A program made the translations under genes and the position numbers. The notes under the pieces were generated by a model. That model was given only the letters and a program-made list of their open reading frames with translations, ran no database searches and was not told the origin of the DNA. Positions 7,465 to 17,278 of a stretch of 59,947 nt of DNA are shown piece by piece. The number at the start of each line of letters is the position of its first letter. The first letter of the stretch is position 1. Origin of the DNA: Bacteroidales bacterium M2 (GTDB lineage Bacteria > Bacteroidota > Bacteroidia > Bacteroidales > Muribaculaceae); NCBI GenBank assembly GCA_001689415.1, contig LUJM01000042.1, positions 1 to 59,947 on the forward strand. Reading direction: 5' to 3'.

Positions 7465-9063
7465 TCACTCCGGTATAGTAGGACATATGCTTAGAATATC
7501 CTTTTCAAAACTATCCCGGTTAATTGCCCGATTCCTGACTTGTGTCCTATGATTGAAAATCGTCTGTGGAGATAAAAACAGCAATGCCGCGATTTTACTA
7601 CTGTCGGTAATCCCCATTCTTACAAGTGCATAAATGCGAAGATCGGTGTTAAGAAGTTCTCCTTTCTTTGGTTGAATATGCTTATCTTCTTGCAGCAATG
7701 AGTTAAATTGGTTTATAAAATCCGGATACAGACGTAAGAACGCGCTGTCGAAATTAAAGAATATTTCTTTGGTTTCTGCTTCTGACGGACGTATATATCT
7801 GTCGGCGACTGATGAGATGTCACTTAGTTGTTTGACTTTCAATTTCAGGACAGTTGGAAAACGGTTTAGTTTTTCAATATATGCGGCACATAAATCCATA
7901 AATAGACTTACATATTGCTCTCTCGATTCATTGGTCTGGCTTAGTTGCTTGTTCAATAATATAAGTCTGTCATTCAGCTCGCTTAAAGCGTTTTTCGATT
8001 TTGACACCTTTTTATGTTCACTATATACATGTAAAACCGCAAAACCCAACAAAACCATCAATAGTCCTATAATAAGGATATAAGTTTTCAGCCGGTCGTT
8101 TTTATCTTCTATTGTCTTCTGATACACATTGGCAATATCAGGAATCTTCTCCGCTATTTCAAGCATTCTAAGACGATTGTTATAGAAAACAGCATCGTCG
8201 AGTGCGATCTTAAGATACGAATTTGCTTTTGACAAATCTCCCTCTTTCTTAAGGCACATGGCAAGCTGCTGTAATGCCAGATTTTCCTTCAGAGGAACCA
8301 TCTGGTCTGATATGGCGGCGTTTGTAAGCCATTCTTTATACTTATCTTCGTTGCCTGTTTCTTTATATGTAAGTGCGAGCGCATAGGCAGCCTGCGCGTA
8401 TAAACGGCTGTCAACAGGTATTCTGCCGATGACTGAAAGATAGTTTTTCTCAGCTTTGTCATATCTTTTAGCCCTTAGGTCTTTTTCGGCTATACGGTAT
8501 GAATATTCAGGAGTATTAATATCCGTAACGGCAATAAGCGAATCAAGATACACCAAGCTTTTAGCAGTAAATTCCGGCGCAATCGTGCGTTTATCAGAAT
8601 ATTCTGCCCATACTCCATATGCCCACTCACAAGCAGCGAAATACTCTACCCTAATTTCGGGAGAAAGTCTTCGGGAATCAATTTTATCAAGAATCGCAAT
8701 CGCATGGCTGAAATGTCCGGAGGTTGCTAATGATAGCGCACGATGAATCTTTACCCGGGAAATTATATCATAGTCCCCTGTCCTGGCAGCTAATTTTTCC
8801 GCCCTGTCAACATAGATCATGGTGGAATCAAAATTGAATGTCAGATATTCCATGAACATTTCATTATAGAGCTCAAGATACTTATCCGCATGATTACTGT
8901 CTGAAAGGAGATTTTTCAGACTGTCTATGCGATGCTGCTTGAGTTCTATATAATGATCTCGTTTGGAAATAGCTTCATCGAGACGGGAAATCTGCGATGC
9001 GGCTTTTATCTGGATAGAGAAGAAAGTACATAGAAATACTATGGTCAGAACATTGATTTTCAT
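7465..9063 (-). CDS. DUF6377 membrane-spanning TPR regulator with C-terminal HTH
   Basis: The 532-residue protein has a signal peptide (1-21), then 'ISRLDEAISKRDHYIELKQHRIDSLKNLL', the usual opening of DUF6377 proteins. Helical TPR-like repeats follow to about 320, then one transmembrane helix (326-347, TYILIIGLLMVLLGFAVLHVY), a coiled coil, and a cytosolic domain. That domain ends in a LuxR-like helix-turn-helix (480-512, 'GITDSSKIAALLFLSPQTIFNHRTQVRNRA'). This topology suggests a one-piece sensor-regulator with a periplasmic sensing part. The divergent TonB-receptor/alpha-galactosidase pair across 200 bp is a natural target, by inference from position only. Confidence 0.85.
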   Translation of the reverse strand: MKINVLTIVFLCTFFSIQIKAASQISRLDEAISKRDHYIELKQHRIDSLKNLLSDSNHADKYLELYNEMFMEYLTFNFDSTMIYVDRAEKLAARTGDYDIISRVKIHRALSLATSGHFSHAIAILDKIDSRRLSPEIRVEYFAACEWAYGVWAEYSDKRTIAPEFTAKSLVYLDSLIAVTDINTPEYSYRIAEKDLRAKRYDKAEKNYLSVIGRIPVDSRLYAQAAYALALTYKETGNEDKYKEWLTNAAISDQMVPLKENLALQQLAMCLKKEGDLSKANSYLKIALDDAVFYNNRLRMLEIAEKIPDIANVYQKTIEDKNDRLKTYILIIGLLMVLLGFAVLHVYSEHKKVSKSKNALSELNDRLILLNKQLSQTNESREQYVSLFMDLCAAYIEKLNRFPTVLKLKVKQLSDISSVADRYIRPSEAETKEIFFNFDSAFLRLYPDFINQFNSLLQEDKHIQPKKGELLNTDLRIYALVRMGITDSSKIAALLFLSPQTIFNHRTQVRNRAINRDSFEKDILSICPTIPE

Positions 9064-9083
9064 TTTTTGAGCTTCTTAATATG

Positions 9084-9114
9084 CAAAGTTAATAATAAAT
9101 TCCGGTTCCTCCAA
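9084..9114 (-). promoter_or_regulatory. Promoter of the DUF6377 gene
   Basis: Read leftward, TAACTTTG (9084-9091) is a consensus -7 box. TTGG (9111-9114) lies 19 nt upstream as a near-consensus -33 box. The transcript start would be near 9077, a leader of about 14 nt. Confidence 0.65.
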
Positions 9115-9213
9115 TACTACCTGAGACTTATGACGCCGTAATCGTTATTTTCTGGCACGCAATATATTAGCCATTTTCACAGCTACTCATCAACTACCTG
9201 CCGACTCCTTTCT

Positions 9214-9245
9214 CTTGACATGACTTCGACGAGTCTGTAACTTTG
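9214..9245 (+). promoter_or_regulatory. Promoter of the TonB-dependent receptor gene
   Basis: CTTG (9214-9217) and TAACTTTG (9238-9245) are spaced by 20 nt. The -7 box overlaps the TTG at 9243 that could be read as an upstream start codon, which rules that start out and favours the ATG at 9270. Confidence 0.7.
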
Positions 9246-9269
9246 CGAAAAATAACACCGCAAAATCCC

Positions 9270-11540
9270 ATGAAAAGGAAACTGACACAACTTGCGGCAT
9301 TGTCCGCCACCATGCTTACGCCGTTTATGTCCACGGCCCAGGAGACCTCCGACAGCATATCCTCTGCGGGGAAGGGTGAGGAACGAAATGTGATGCTCAA
9401 CGCTTCCGATGCAACAAAACCACGCGAGATTCAGATTGGGCTTCCGAGTGAGGACGTAAACGTATATGAAAACGGATTACCGGCAGTTTATTCTTCTGCC
9501 GTACATCAGCTATCCCGTCATTGGCGCAGTGACGCCAGTCTCGGAAAAGTCGGATTGATGAACCCGATGGAATCAGCTATCAAAACCGGAAACATAGCCT
9601 ACTCAGTGGATAGCTATTCCAATTTTGGTCAAAAGGAATTCAAAGGAATTTTCAATTACCGCACCAATACTTTCGGCTGGCAGAATTTTGATTTTAACAT
9701 ATCCGGCGGCATTGGAGACAAATGGCTATATACGGCAAGTGTCTATCAGAACTTTGATCCAGGATATTTCAAAGTCAAATTCACGGATTTCTCAGACCGC
9801 ACGCAAATATATCATGCCGGGTTGACCCGTCTTTTCGATAAAGGTCAGATAAGCGTGCTTTACAAATATTCAAAGAACAATGCGCTCGGCACGATGATAA
9901 ACAACGCTCCGTTCATTTATGTTGGTGACGGCAGCGTAAAGGAAATTCCAGGTTTTGCACTCGGCACGACTTCTTATGCCCCAATCGGAGGCGAATTCGA
10001 GTATATGGATGTGATGGACGGAAAAATGAAGAAAGGTCGCTGGGGTGACTTTACCGACAATTTCGCCCATGAAGTTACAGCCCATTTCGATTATATATTC
10101 GGCAATAATTACAAAATTGATGTCAATGCCAAATATATGACAGCTCCTCATGCGAATTTCTGCGATTTCGGAGGTAGCTCGATATTCGAGACTACTGCTG
10201 CCGACAGACTTTACAAGCAGGGAGAGGACCAACCTTATATAGGGCTTGCCGAAGGTCGACGCACATGGCTTCATGTCGGTAAGGTCAGCAACGCGCTTCT
10301 AACAACTGAAATCAACAAACGGTTCGGCAAACATGACTTACGTGTAGGTCTTAATGAATGGTATTATCATCTCGACTATCACTCGTCTTCTTTCCAGTGG
10401 ACCGGCACCGTGTCGCCATACACCGATGTACTTGTCAAACACAATGAGGACGGCTCGACAAGTCAGTTTTATGGGTTCAATGAACTTTCTCCCGAGTATA
10501 CAAAAGGTTACGAGAATAAGCTGGCTCTCTACGTAACCGACAACTGGCAGGTGACACCTAAATTCAATCTATACTTCGGCGGACGACTCGAATATTACCG
10601 CATGAGTGCCGACCAGATACCATTCAGCCGCTATTCCGGATTTCATATCGGAGACAAGCATGACTATACCAATCCTGACGGAACCACACATACTGTGACG
10701 ATAGCGCCCCGCAATGTATTGAAAAACAAGCTTAACTATGCTGCAACTTTGCAAGGGACATATAATCTCAACAAGCATTTCGGACTAACTGCCGACGCAA
10801 CCGTGGCAACCCGCTTTCCGCGTATCAACGAATATGCAGGCACCGGACCTACCGAGGAGCAATACAAGCGTGTAACCATACCTCTGCTTCGAGGAGGCAT
10901 CACATACCGCAACAACTGGATTGATCTCACTTCAATGGTCACATACATTTCCAAATCGAACAACATCGATCAGCAGAATGTGACAAAACCGGGAACCACA
11001 CAGTCGAAAACCACCTTGCTTATATACAGCATCAAGACTCTCGGCTGGACAACATCTGCAGAGATACACCCATTCAAGGGTTTCAATCTTCATGCCCTGT
11101 TTACATTACAGAAGCCTACCTACGACAACTATTTCATCAAGTCTCCGTTTGAAGGTGTACCGGATTTAAATGCCAACGGCAACATCGTAAAAGAAATCCC
11201 TCAAATATTGGTCGAACTCGACCCGAGCTATCAGCTCAATGAGCATCTCAGATTCTGGCTCTCTTTCCGCTACTTCGGCAAAACATACGCCAACCTGACT
11301 AACGCACTCTTCTTCAACGGTCGCTGGGAGACTTTCGGCGGTATCAACTGGAGTGTAAACAAACACCTTGACCTCGGCTGTACAGTAATTAATTTCTTGA
11401 ATCAGAAAGGTGCAAGCGGCACAATCAACGGAGCAGAGCTTCTCAGCAAGGAAGAAAGCGGCAAATACAAGAACTATTACATGAGCGGCAGCTATCTGCG
11501 CCCATTTACAGTAGAGTTCAGTGCGACACTAAAATTCTAA
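9270..11540 (+). CDS. TonB-dependent outer-membrane receptor
   Basis: From the ATG at 9270 the product has 756 residues with a signal peptide ending 'STAQE'. A short plug-like region follows (IQIGLPSEDVNVYENGLPAVYSS...LMNPMESAIKTG), then a long series of amphipathic strands (YKIDVNAKYM, LALYVTDNWQVTPKFNLYFGGRLEYY, FGLTADATVATRFPRINEY). It ends in 'RPFTVEFSATLKF', the aromatic C-terminus of outer-membrane barrels. It lacks the carboxypeptidase-like N-terminal domain of SusC and has no SusD partner. The GH36 gene 90 bp downstream suggests uptake of an alpha-galactoside or related ligand (inference). Confidence 0.85.
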   Translation: MKRKLTQLAALSATMLTPFMSTAQETSDSISSAGKGEERNVMLNASDATKPREIQIGLPSEDVNVYENGLPAVYSSAVHQLSRHWRSDASLGKVGLMNPMESAIKTGNIAYSVDSYSNFGQKEFKGIFNYRTNTFGWQNFDFNISGGIGDKWLYTASVYQNFDPGYFKVKFTDFSDRTQIYHAGLTRLFDKGQISVLYKYSKNNALGTMINNAPFIYVGDGSVKEIPGFALGTTSYAPIGGEFEYMDVMDGKMKKGRWGDFTDNFAHEVTAHFDYIFGNNYKIDVNAKYMTAPHANFCDFGGSSIFETTAADRLYKQGEDQPYIGLAEGRRTWLHVGKVSNALLTTEINKRFGKHDLRVGLNEWYYHLDYHSSSFQWTGTVSPYTDVLVKHNEDGSTSQFYGFNELSPEYTKGYENKLALYVTDNWQVTPKFNLYFGGRLEYYRMSADQIPFSRYSGFHIGDKHDYTNPDGTTHTVTIAPRNVLKNKLNYAATLQGTYNLNKHFGLTADATVATRFPRINEYAGTGPTEEQYKRVTIPLLRGGITYRNNWIDLTSMVTYISKSNNIDQQNVTKPGTTQSKTTLLIYSIKTLGWTTSAEIHPFKGFNLHALFTLQKPTYDNYFIKSPFEGVPDLNANGNIVKEIPQILVELDPSYQLNEHLRFWLSFRYFGKTYANLTNALFFNGRWETFGGINWSVNKHLDLGCTVINFLNQKGASGTINGAELLSKEESGKYKNYYMSGSYLRPFTVEFSATLKF

Positions 11541-11630
11541 TTCCATTATAACTTAAGATATAACAGGCGTCATTTCCAAGGTAGAAAGATTGTTTTTTTA
11601 ATTCTAAATTTTTATAAACCTGCTAATATC

Positions 11631-13826
11631 ATGAAAACCTTGTTTTCAGCAATTCTGTTAATGACGGCAATAGCCTCTGCAAGTGCGCAAGACAACGAGC
11701 GTAACATTATCCGTATTGCCACAGACAATACCGACCTTGTACTCGAGGTCGGTCCTAACAAACGTGTGTACCAGACTTATCTCGGTCCGAAACTGATGCA
11801 CGAATCCGACCTTCAGAACCTATCGTGGAATCAGCACGCCGGTTCAGATGGTTCTGTGTCAAAACGCGGTTGGGAGGCGTATTCCACATCCGGCAACGAA
11901 GATTTCTTTGAGCCGGCCCTCGGTATCACCCATGCCGACGGTAACATGACCACATATCTATATTATGTGGATTCTTCCCGGGAAAAGGTTCCCGGCGGTG
12001 TTCATACACGCATAAATCTGAAAGATGACAAATATCCTGTAAATGTCACACTTAACTATGTAGCATATCCCAAAGAGAATGTCATCAAGACATGGAGCGA
12101 GATTTCTCATCAGGAGAAGAAGCCGATTACAATGTCGCAGTACGCCTCTGCAATGCTCTATTTCAATGAGACTCAGTATTGGCTTACGGAGTTCAGCAGC
12201 GACTGGGCAAAAGAAGCCCAGATGAGCAGTCAGCAGTTGCAGTTCGGCAAAAAGGTAATAGATACCAAACTCGGCAGCCGCGCGGCTATGCACACTCACC
12301 CGTTCTTTGAAATCGGTCTGAACGGACCGTTGAAAGAACACAGTGGCGAAGTCCTTATGGGTACACTCGGCTGGACCGGCAACTTCCGTTTCACTTTTGA
12401 GGTCGATAATGTGGGCAACCTCCGCGTAATACCCGGTATCAATCCATACGCTTCGAATTATGAGCTGAAAGCCAATGAAGTGTTTACTACTCCTGAATTT
12501 ATATTTACGCTGAGCTATGACGGTGCAAGTCAAGGCAGCCGTAATCTTCACGACTGGGCGCGTAAGTACGAGCTTAAGGACGGTGAAGGCGACCGACTGA
12601 CACTTCTTAACAACTGGGAGAATACCGCGTTTGATTTCAATCAGGATATTCTTGCCGAATTGATGAAAGAAGCCAAACATCTTGGCGTAGATATGTTCCT
12701 ACTCGATGACGGCTGGTTCGGGAATAAGTATCCGCGTAAAGACGACCACGCCGGACTTGGCGACTGGGAGGTGACACACGACAAACTTCCCGGAGGAATC
12801 GCGGCTCTTGTAAAATCAGCAAAAGACGCCGATGTGAAATTCGGTATCTGGATTGAGCCGGAAATGGTCAATCCGAAAAGCGAGCTATACGAAAAACATC
12901 CCGACTGGGTAATAGAGCTGCCCAACCGCGAAACATATTATTATCGCAATCAGCTTGTGCTCGACCTCTGCAATCCCAAAGTTCAGGATTATGTATTTGA
13001 TGTCGTTGACAATATTCTCAAGGAGAATCCGGATGTTGCTTATTTCAAATGGGATTGCAACAGCCCGATAACAAACATCTACTCTCCTTATTCAAAAGAT
13101 AAACAGGGTCAACTCTACGTTGATCACGTGCGCGGTATCTACAATGTACTCAAACGCATCAAGGAGAAATATCCAAATGTACCTATGATGCTCTGTTCCG
13201 GCGGTGGAGCACGTTGTGACTATGAAGCTTTAAAATATTTCACCGAATTCTGGTGTTCTGACAATACAGACCCTATTGAACGAATATATATACAGTGGGG
13301 ATTCTCTCAGTTCTTCCCGGCAAAAGCAATGGCAGCTCACGTTACAAGCTGGAACAAGAATACATCAGTCAAATTCCGTACCGATGTCGCATCTATGAGC
13401 AAACTCGGTTTTGATATTGGATTGAAGGAACTCAGCGCAGACGAACTTGCATACTGCCAGCAGGCTGTTGCAAACTGGAAACGTCTTCAGCCAGCCGTCA
13501 TGGACGGAGACCAATACCGTCTCGTATCTCCCTACGAATCCAACCATGCAGCAGTAGAGTATGTCGACAAGTCAAAGAGTATGGCAGTGCTTTTCGCATA
13601 CGACCTTTCGCCACGCTTTCAGGAAAAACTCTCAGCTGTAAAACTTCAAGGACTTGACCCGGAAAAGAAATATATCGTCAAGGAAATCAACATCATGCCT
13701 GGTACAGAATCAAAGTTTGCTCAAAACGGCAGAGTATTCACCGGCGATTATTTGATGAAAGTAGGACTTGATGTATTTACTTATAACCATAATACTTCTA
13801 AGGTGATAGAGATTATTTCTGAATAA
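11631..13826 (+). CDS. GH36 alpha-galactosidase, secreted
   Basis: The 731-residue protein has a signal peptide (about 1-19, IASASAQ). The GH36 barrel shows 'LLDDGWFGNKYP', 'GDWEVTHDKLPGG', 'FGIWIEPEMVNPKSELYEKHPDW', 'LVLDLCNPKVQDYV', then 'YFKWDCN' with the nucleophile near Asp475 and 'FWCSDNTDP' with the acid/base near Asp544. The N-terminal beta-supersandwich and C-terminal beta domain are both present, so it looks complete. It should release terminal alpha-galactose from raffinose-type sugars or galactomannan in the periplasm or outside. It follows the TonB receptor gene on the same strand and ends at a strong terminator. Confidence 0.93.
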   Translation: MKTLFSAILLMTAIASASAQDNERNIIRIATDNTDLVLEVGPNKRVYQTYLGPKLMHESDLQNLSWNQHAGSDGSVSKRGWEAYSTSGNEDFFEPALGITHADGNMTTYLYYVDSSREKVPGGVHTRINLKDDKYPVNVTLNYVAYPKENVIKTWSEISHQEKKPITMSQYASAMLYFNETQYWLTEFSSDWAKEAQMSSQQLQFGKKVIDTKLGSRAAMHTHPFFEIGLNGPLKEHSGEVLMGTLGWTGNFRFTFEVDNVGNLRVIPGINPYASNYELKANEVFTTPEFIFTLSYDGASQGSRNLHDWARKYELKDGEGDRLTLLNNWENTAFDFNQDILAELMKEAKHLGVDMFLLDDGWFGNKYPRKDDHAGLGDWEVTHDKLPGGIAALVKSAKDADVKFGIWIEPEMVNPKSELYEKHPDWVIELPNRETYYYRNQLVLDLCNPKVQDYVFDVVDNILKENPDVAYFKWDCNSPITNIYSPYSKDKQGQLYVDHVRGIYNVLKRIKEKYPNVPMMLCSGGGARCDYEALKYFTEFWCSDNTDPIERIYIQWGFSQFFPAKAMAAHVTSWNKNTSVKFRTDVASMSKLGFDIGLKELSADELAYCQQAVANWKRLQPAVMDGDQYRLVSPYESNHAAVEYVDKSKSMAVLFAYDLSPRFQEKLSAVKLQGLDPEKKYIVKEINIMPGTESKFAQNGRVFTGDYLMKVGLDVFTYNHNTSKVIEIISE

Positions 13827-13842
13827 TCATATTCACAAATAA

Positions 13843-13887
13843 AAATACCGAGAGAATCATTGTCTGTTGATTCTCTCGGTATTTTTT
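13843..13887 (+). terminator. Intrinsic terminator after the alpha-galactosidase
   Basis: Exact 17-bp arms (13843-13859 and 13868-13884) with an 8-nt loop contain TACCGAGAGAATCA. A T-run follows on the right, and the mirrored A-run on the left would let it also stop leftward transcripts from the PUL. Confidence 0.92.
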
Positions 13888-13959
13888 TATTTCGCAGTAT
13901 GCCGGATTCTTGAAATCAGAATCCAAACGAAGTGTCTATTATACCTAAGCTTCGACTGC

Positions 13960-14844
13960 TTATTTCAGGATAACCTTACGCACTGAAGTGCCGCGGCGTT
14001 CGATATAAATGCCTTGGGTTGGATTGGCAACTTCAACGCCCTGAAGATTGTAGTATACCGCAACCTCGTTGTCGGAAACTACGATGTCGGCAACACCTGT
14101 GGTAGCATCATAAACGGCCAGAGTCATAGCTTCGCTATCGAAAACAAGCACACCGTCTACAAGGTCTTCAGCAAAACCCATATTCCCACGGCCTTTGCCG
14201 GGCATCATGGTATAGCTCTGACCAGCCTTCATATCCATTACATCGGTAGTGTACTCGGGAACCCAGCCATTGGCAGCAATTTTGAAAGCACAGTCGGCAG
14301 AGCCTCGAACAACAGCAGCCTTAAATGTGAATACTTTTCGGTCTTCGTCGGCTGTGAAACGATACTCGTCTTTGAACTGCCAGCTATTGACCTCTCCCAC
14401 AAAGTAAAGATCGGGGATTTTCACCTCCGGGATATCACCACCTTCTTCATCAGTGGAGATGATGAGTTGCATCTTGTTGGTATCTATAGTCATGTGATAC
14501 TTACCTTCCGGAAGGTCCCAGCAAAAATCCGAAGTAGCGTATTCCATCGGATTCTCGCCCACGACAGGAACAGTTCCCCAGTTGGGTGCCACATAGCGGT
14601 GGGCGTTGAACGAATCCCAGTCGTTAGCTTCGGCAAGACGGTCAACAAATCCGAAGCTCTTCTTGCTGTCGAAATCGGCGTCATATTCGAATACGCCGTC
14701 GGCTGTCTTGTTGAGTTCGATACCGAGAGTGGTATCCCAACCTCCGGCGGGTTCGCCGATTATCCAGAGACGGTCGGCTACGACCGCATTTGCTGATGCA
14801 GAAATGGCCAATGAGGCCAGAACGGTGAATAAAAGTTTTTTCAT
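13960..14844 (-). CDS. Secreted SusE/F-like protein, last gene of the PUL
   Basis: The 294-residue protein has a signal peptide (1-20). Two modules follow that begin 'LWIIGEPAGGWDT' and 'LYFVGEVNSWQFKDEYRFTADEDRKVFTFKAAV', as in the starch-binding modules of SusE/SusF. The end 'YNLQGVEVANPTQGIYIERRGTSVRKVIL' is the short C-terminal tail found on many secreted Bacteroidales proteins and thought to relate to type IX sorting. It has no lipobox, unlike classical SusE/F. It is probably a glycan-binding accessory for the GH2/GH30 enzymes. It lies 28 nt after the GH2 gene. Confidence 0.75.
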   Translation of the reverse strand: MKKLLFTVLASLAISASANAVVADRLWIIGEPAGGWDTTLGIELNKTADGVFEYDADFDSKKSFGFVDRLAEANDWDSFNAHRYVAPNWGTVPVVGENPMEYATSDFCWDLPEGKYHMTIDTNKMQLIISTDEEGGDIPEVKIPDLYFVGEVNSWQFKDEYRFTADEDRKVFTFKAAVVRGSADCAFKIAANGWVPEYTTDVMDMKAGQSYTMMPGKGRGNMGFAEDLVDGVLVFDSEAMTLAVYDATTGVADIVVSDNEVAVYYNLQGVEVANPTQGIYIERRGTSVRKVILK

Positions 14845-14872
14845 GTCGGTAATTAATATGGTTTTAGTTGAT

Positions 14873-17272
14873 TCAGATTTCTATTGATGCCGATTTGAGA
14901 AGAGGAGATGAGAAATGAACAGTAGCTTTGCTTGCACCGTCACGCTGTACATAGGCAAGGGCACGGCCCGAGCAGGCGCGTCGTTCGTTAGCTTTTGGGT
15001 GCGACATATCACTGTTGCCCGTGCCTTCCAGTCCCAGAAGTGTGGCCCCACCGTCTACTCGACAGCTTATCATATTGTCGGCCAGCGGCACTATGTTGCC
15101 TTGGTCATCTACAACCTCTACCATTATGTGAGCCAGGCCGGCCTCGTCGGCATCGATGCTCGCACGCAGAGCCGAAGGCAAACCGGTCGTTTTCAGGCAG
15201 TCGGTGGCAATGACCTTGCCGTCGGCATCGAGAGCTTCTACTTCGAGCTTTCCTGCTGCAAATGGGATGTCCCATGCAATGATTCCGTTCGAATCGTCGC
15301 GCTGTTTGGTGTCGGCCACAGCTTTTCCGTTGAGTAACAGCCGCGCAGCCGCAGCATTTGTGTAGCATACGATGCGTACTGGCGTGCCGTCGTCATAGTT
15401 CCACACAGCCGGAGCATCAATGCTCAGACCGGCGTTGGCGGCTACCTCATAAGTGCCAAGATAAGCCACAGGACTATCACACCAGAGCGAAGCGCGGAAT
15501 TTACCTCGCGGTTTGGCAAAACTGCCGAAATCGAGCAAGCCGGTTCCGAGGCCGCGCGATGGCCAACGCCCCGCTTCACCGAGATAGTCTGTACCGGTCC
15601 AGATAAACTGCCCGAAGATATGGTCGTTGTCGCGCACTGCGAGCCATTCGTTGTAGCCGTGGCCGTTCTCGCTTCCGTAGATTACGCGCTGAGGATAGCG
15701 TTCGTGGTCGATTCCGTAGCGGTCTTCAGTGTAGTTGTAACCAACAATATCCACAGCTTCCGGATAAGCGGTCTCGTTCGACATCACCACGCCTGCAAGC
15801 GCACCGGTAACAGGTCGCGATGTATCAATACTCTTCACCACGGCAACAAGACGTTTGGCAATTTCACCGATACGCATTGCCGAGGGAGCTTCAGGATTGT
15901 AGCCGCCAAAATTCTGCTGATTGATGCGTGCTTTGTCGAGAATAGGGTGGGAATAAGGGTCATTGGGATAATCCACCTCATTGCCGATGCTCCAGAAAGC
16001 TACCGAGGTATGGTTGCGGTCGCGTCGCACCATGTCGGCCACATCGCGGTCGATCCATTCCTCGAAGAAGTCGTACGAGCCCTGGAATTGCGGGGTACCG
16101 ACATTCCAGCCTTCTATCCATTTACGTTTGGGGAATTCCCATTCATCACTGGCCTCGTCCATAACCAGAAGACCAAGTTCGTCGCATAGGTCATATACCA
16201 CCGGAGCCTGCGGATTATGGCTCATTCGGATAGCGTTGGTTCCTATGGCCTTGAGGTTCGCCAGACGGCGTTGCCACACAGCTTTCGGCACGACAGCACC
16301 GAGAACGCCGGCATCATGATGTAGACACACACCTTTGACCTTCATATTTTTGCCATTGAGAGCAAAACCCTTGTCGGCACTGAATTCGAGTGTGCGGAAA
16401 CCGGCACGGCACTCCGTTCCGTCGATATGCTTGCCACCCTTGTATAAATCCACACTCAGAGAGTACAGGTATGGTGAATCAAGATTCCACAGCCGGGGAT
16501 TGTTCACCGCCAACGACATGGAGCCTTTGGCAGCCCCCTTTAGCTTCTTCCGACCCTTGGCGACAACTTTTCCGGAGGCATCGGTCAGCGACGCCCGGAC
16601 CTCGAGTGTCGAGGCGTCGGCTTCGGGCGCTATGGTTTCAAACTCAACCTCCATAACAGCCTTTGAGGGTTTGATTGAAACTGCTTTCCAACCTATACCC
16701 CAGGGAGCGAAGCGAGTAGTTCCGGCCGAAACGACATAGACATCCCTATAGAGCCCCGAACCCGTATACCAGCGGGAATCAGCTTCGCGGCTATGATCGA
16801 CACGCACAGCAAGTACATTTTCGCCACCGTCTTTGCGAAGGTAGGGAGTCATGTCGTAGTAGTGCGAAACGTAGCCGTTCGGGCGTCCACCAAGGTGGTG
16901 GCCGTTAAGATAAATCTCACTTCGGTTGTAGACTCCTTCAAAAAGGATATAGTGCACAGGTGCCGATGTGTCGGTAGTAAAATGTTTGCGATACCAGCCT
17001 GTGCCGCCGGGGAAATAGCCGGTGCATGCGTTGAGAGACGGCGACGGATAGCTTTCAACACTCCAGTCGTGAGGGAGCGAAAGCTTGCGCCATTGCGAAT
17101 CGTCGAAATCGGGACGTGCAGGAGCCACGGAATCGGCTGTCAGAGTAAATAGCCATCCGTCGTTGAACAGCTGTGCTTTACCGAACGACAGCTGTGCGTG
17201 CGTCTCCGAAAACATCGCACACAAAAGACACAGGAGTGCCGCGGTGCGTTTAAAGACAGTTGGGATATTCAT
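14873..17272 (-). CDS. GH2 beta-galactosidase-type enzyme
   Basis: The 799-residue protein has a signal peptide (about 1-26). The GH2 domains are in order: jelly roll (GWLFTLTADS...LPHDWSVE...GGTGWYRKHF...YLNGHHLGGRPNGY), Ig-like domain, and a TIM barrel from about 300. The acid/base is Glu432 in 'WSIGNEVDYP' and the nucleophile Glu535 in 'IYGSENGHGY'. A DUF4982-type domain follows (LGTYEVAANAGLSIDAPAVWNYDD). It most likely trims beta-linked galactose from oligosaccharides freed by the GH30 enzyme next to it. It is spaced 6 nt from the GH30 gene in the PUL operon. Confidence 0.9.
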   Translation of the reverse strand: MNIPTVFKRTAALLCLLCAMFSETHAQLSFGKAQLFNDGWLFTLTADSVAPARPDFDDSQWRKLSLPHDWSVESYPSPSLNACTGYFPGGTGWYRKHFTTDTSAPVHYILFEGVYNRSEIYLNGHHLGGRPNGYVSHYYDMTPYLRKDGGENVLAVRVDHSREADSRWYTGSGLYRDVYVVSAGTTRFAPWGIGWKAVSIKPSKAVMEVEFETIAPEADASTLEVRASLTDASGKVVAKGRKKLKGAAKGSMSLAVNNPRLWNLDSPYLYSLSVDLYKGGKHIDGTECRAGFRTLEFSADKGFALNGKNMKVKGVCLHHDAGVLGAVVPKAVWQRRLANLKAIGTNAIRMSHNPQAPVVYDLCDELGLLVMDEASDEWEFPKRKWIEGWNVGTPQFQGSYDFFEEWIDRDVADMVRRDRNHTSVAFWSIGNEVDYPNDPYSHPILDKARINQQNFGGYNPEAPSAMRIGEIAKRLVAVVKSIDTSRPVTGALAGVVMSNETAYPEAVDIVGYNYTEDRYGIDHERYPQRVIYGSENGHGYNEWLAVRDNDHIFGQFIWTGTDYLGEAGRWPSRGLGTGLLDFGSFAKPRGKFRASLWCDSPVAYLGTYEVAANAGLSIDAPAVWNYDDGTPVRIVCYTNAAAARLLLNGKAVADTKQRDDSNGIIAWDIPFAAGKLEVEALDADGKVIATDCLKTTGLPSALRASIDADEAGLAHIMVEVVDDQGNIVPLADNMISCRVDGGATLLGLEGTGNSDMSHPKANERRACSGRALAYVQRDGASKATVHFSSPLLKSASIEI

Positions 17273-17278
17273 TGTCGG

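Noticed and set aside
7430..7465. Possible hairpin between the ABC-F and DUF6377 genes
   Set aside because: Only six paired bases (CTGATA/TATCAG) without a T-run.
11958..12680. 240-codon leftward frame inside the alpha-galactosidase gene
   Set aside because: Shadow; Cys/Ile-rich sequence with no family pattern.
14014..14796. 260-codon rightward frame opposite the SusE/F-like gene
   Set aside because: Antisense shadow with no recognisable domain, while the opposite strand encodes a signal peptide and binding modules.
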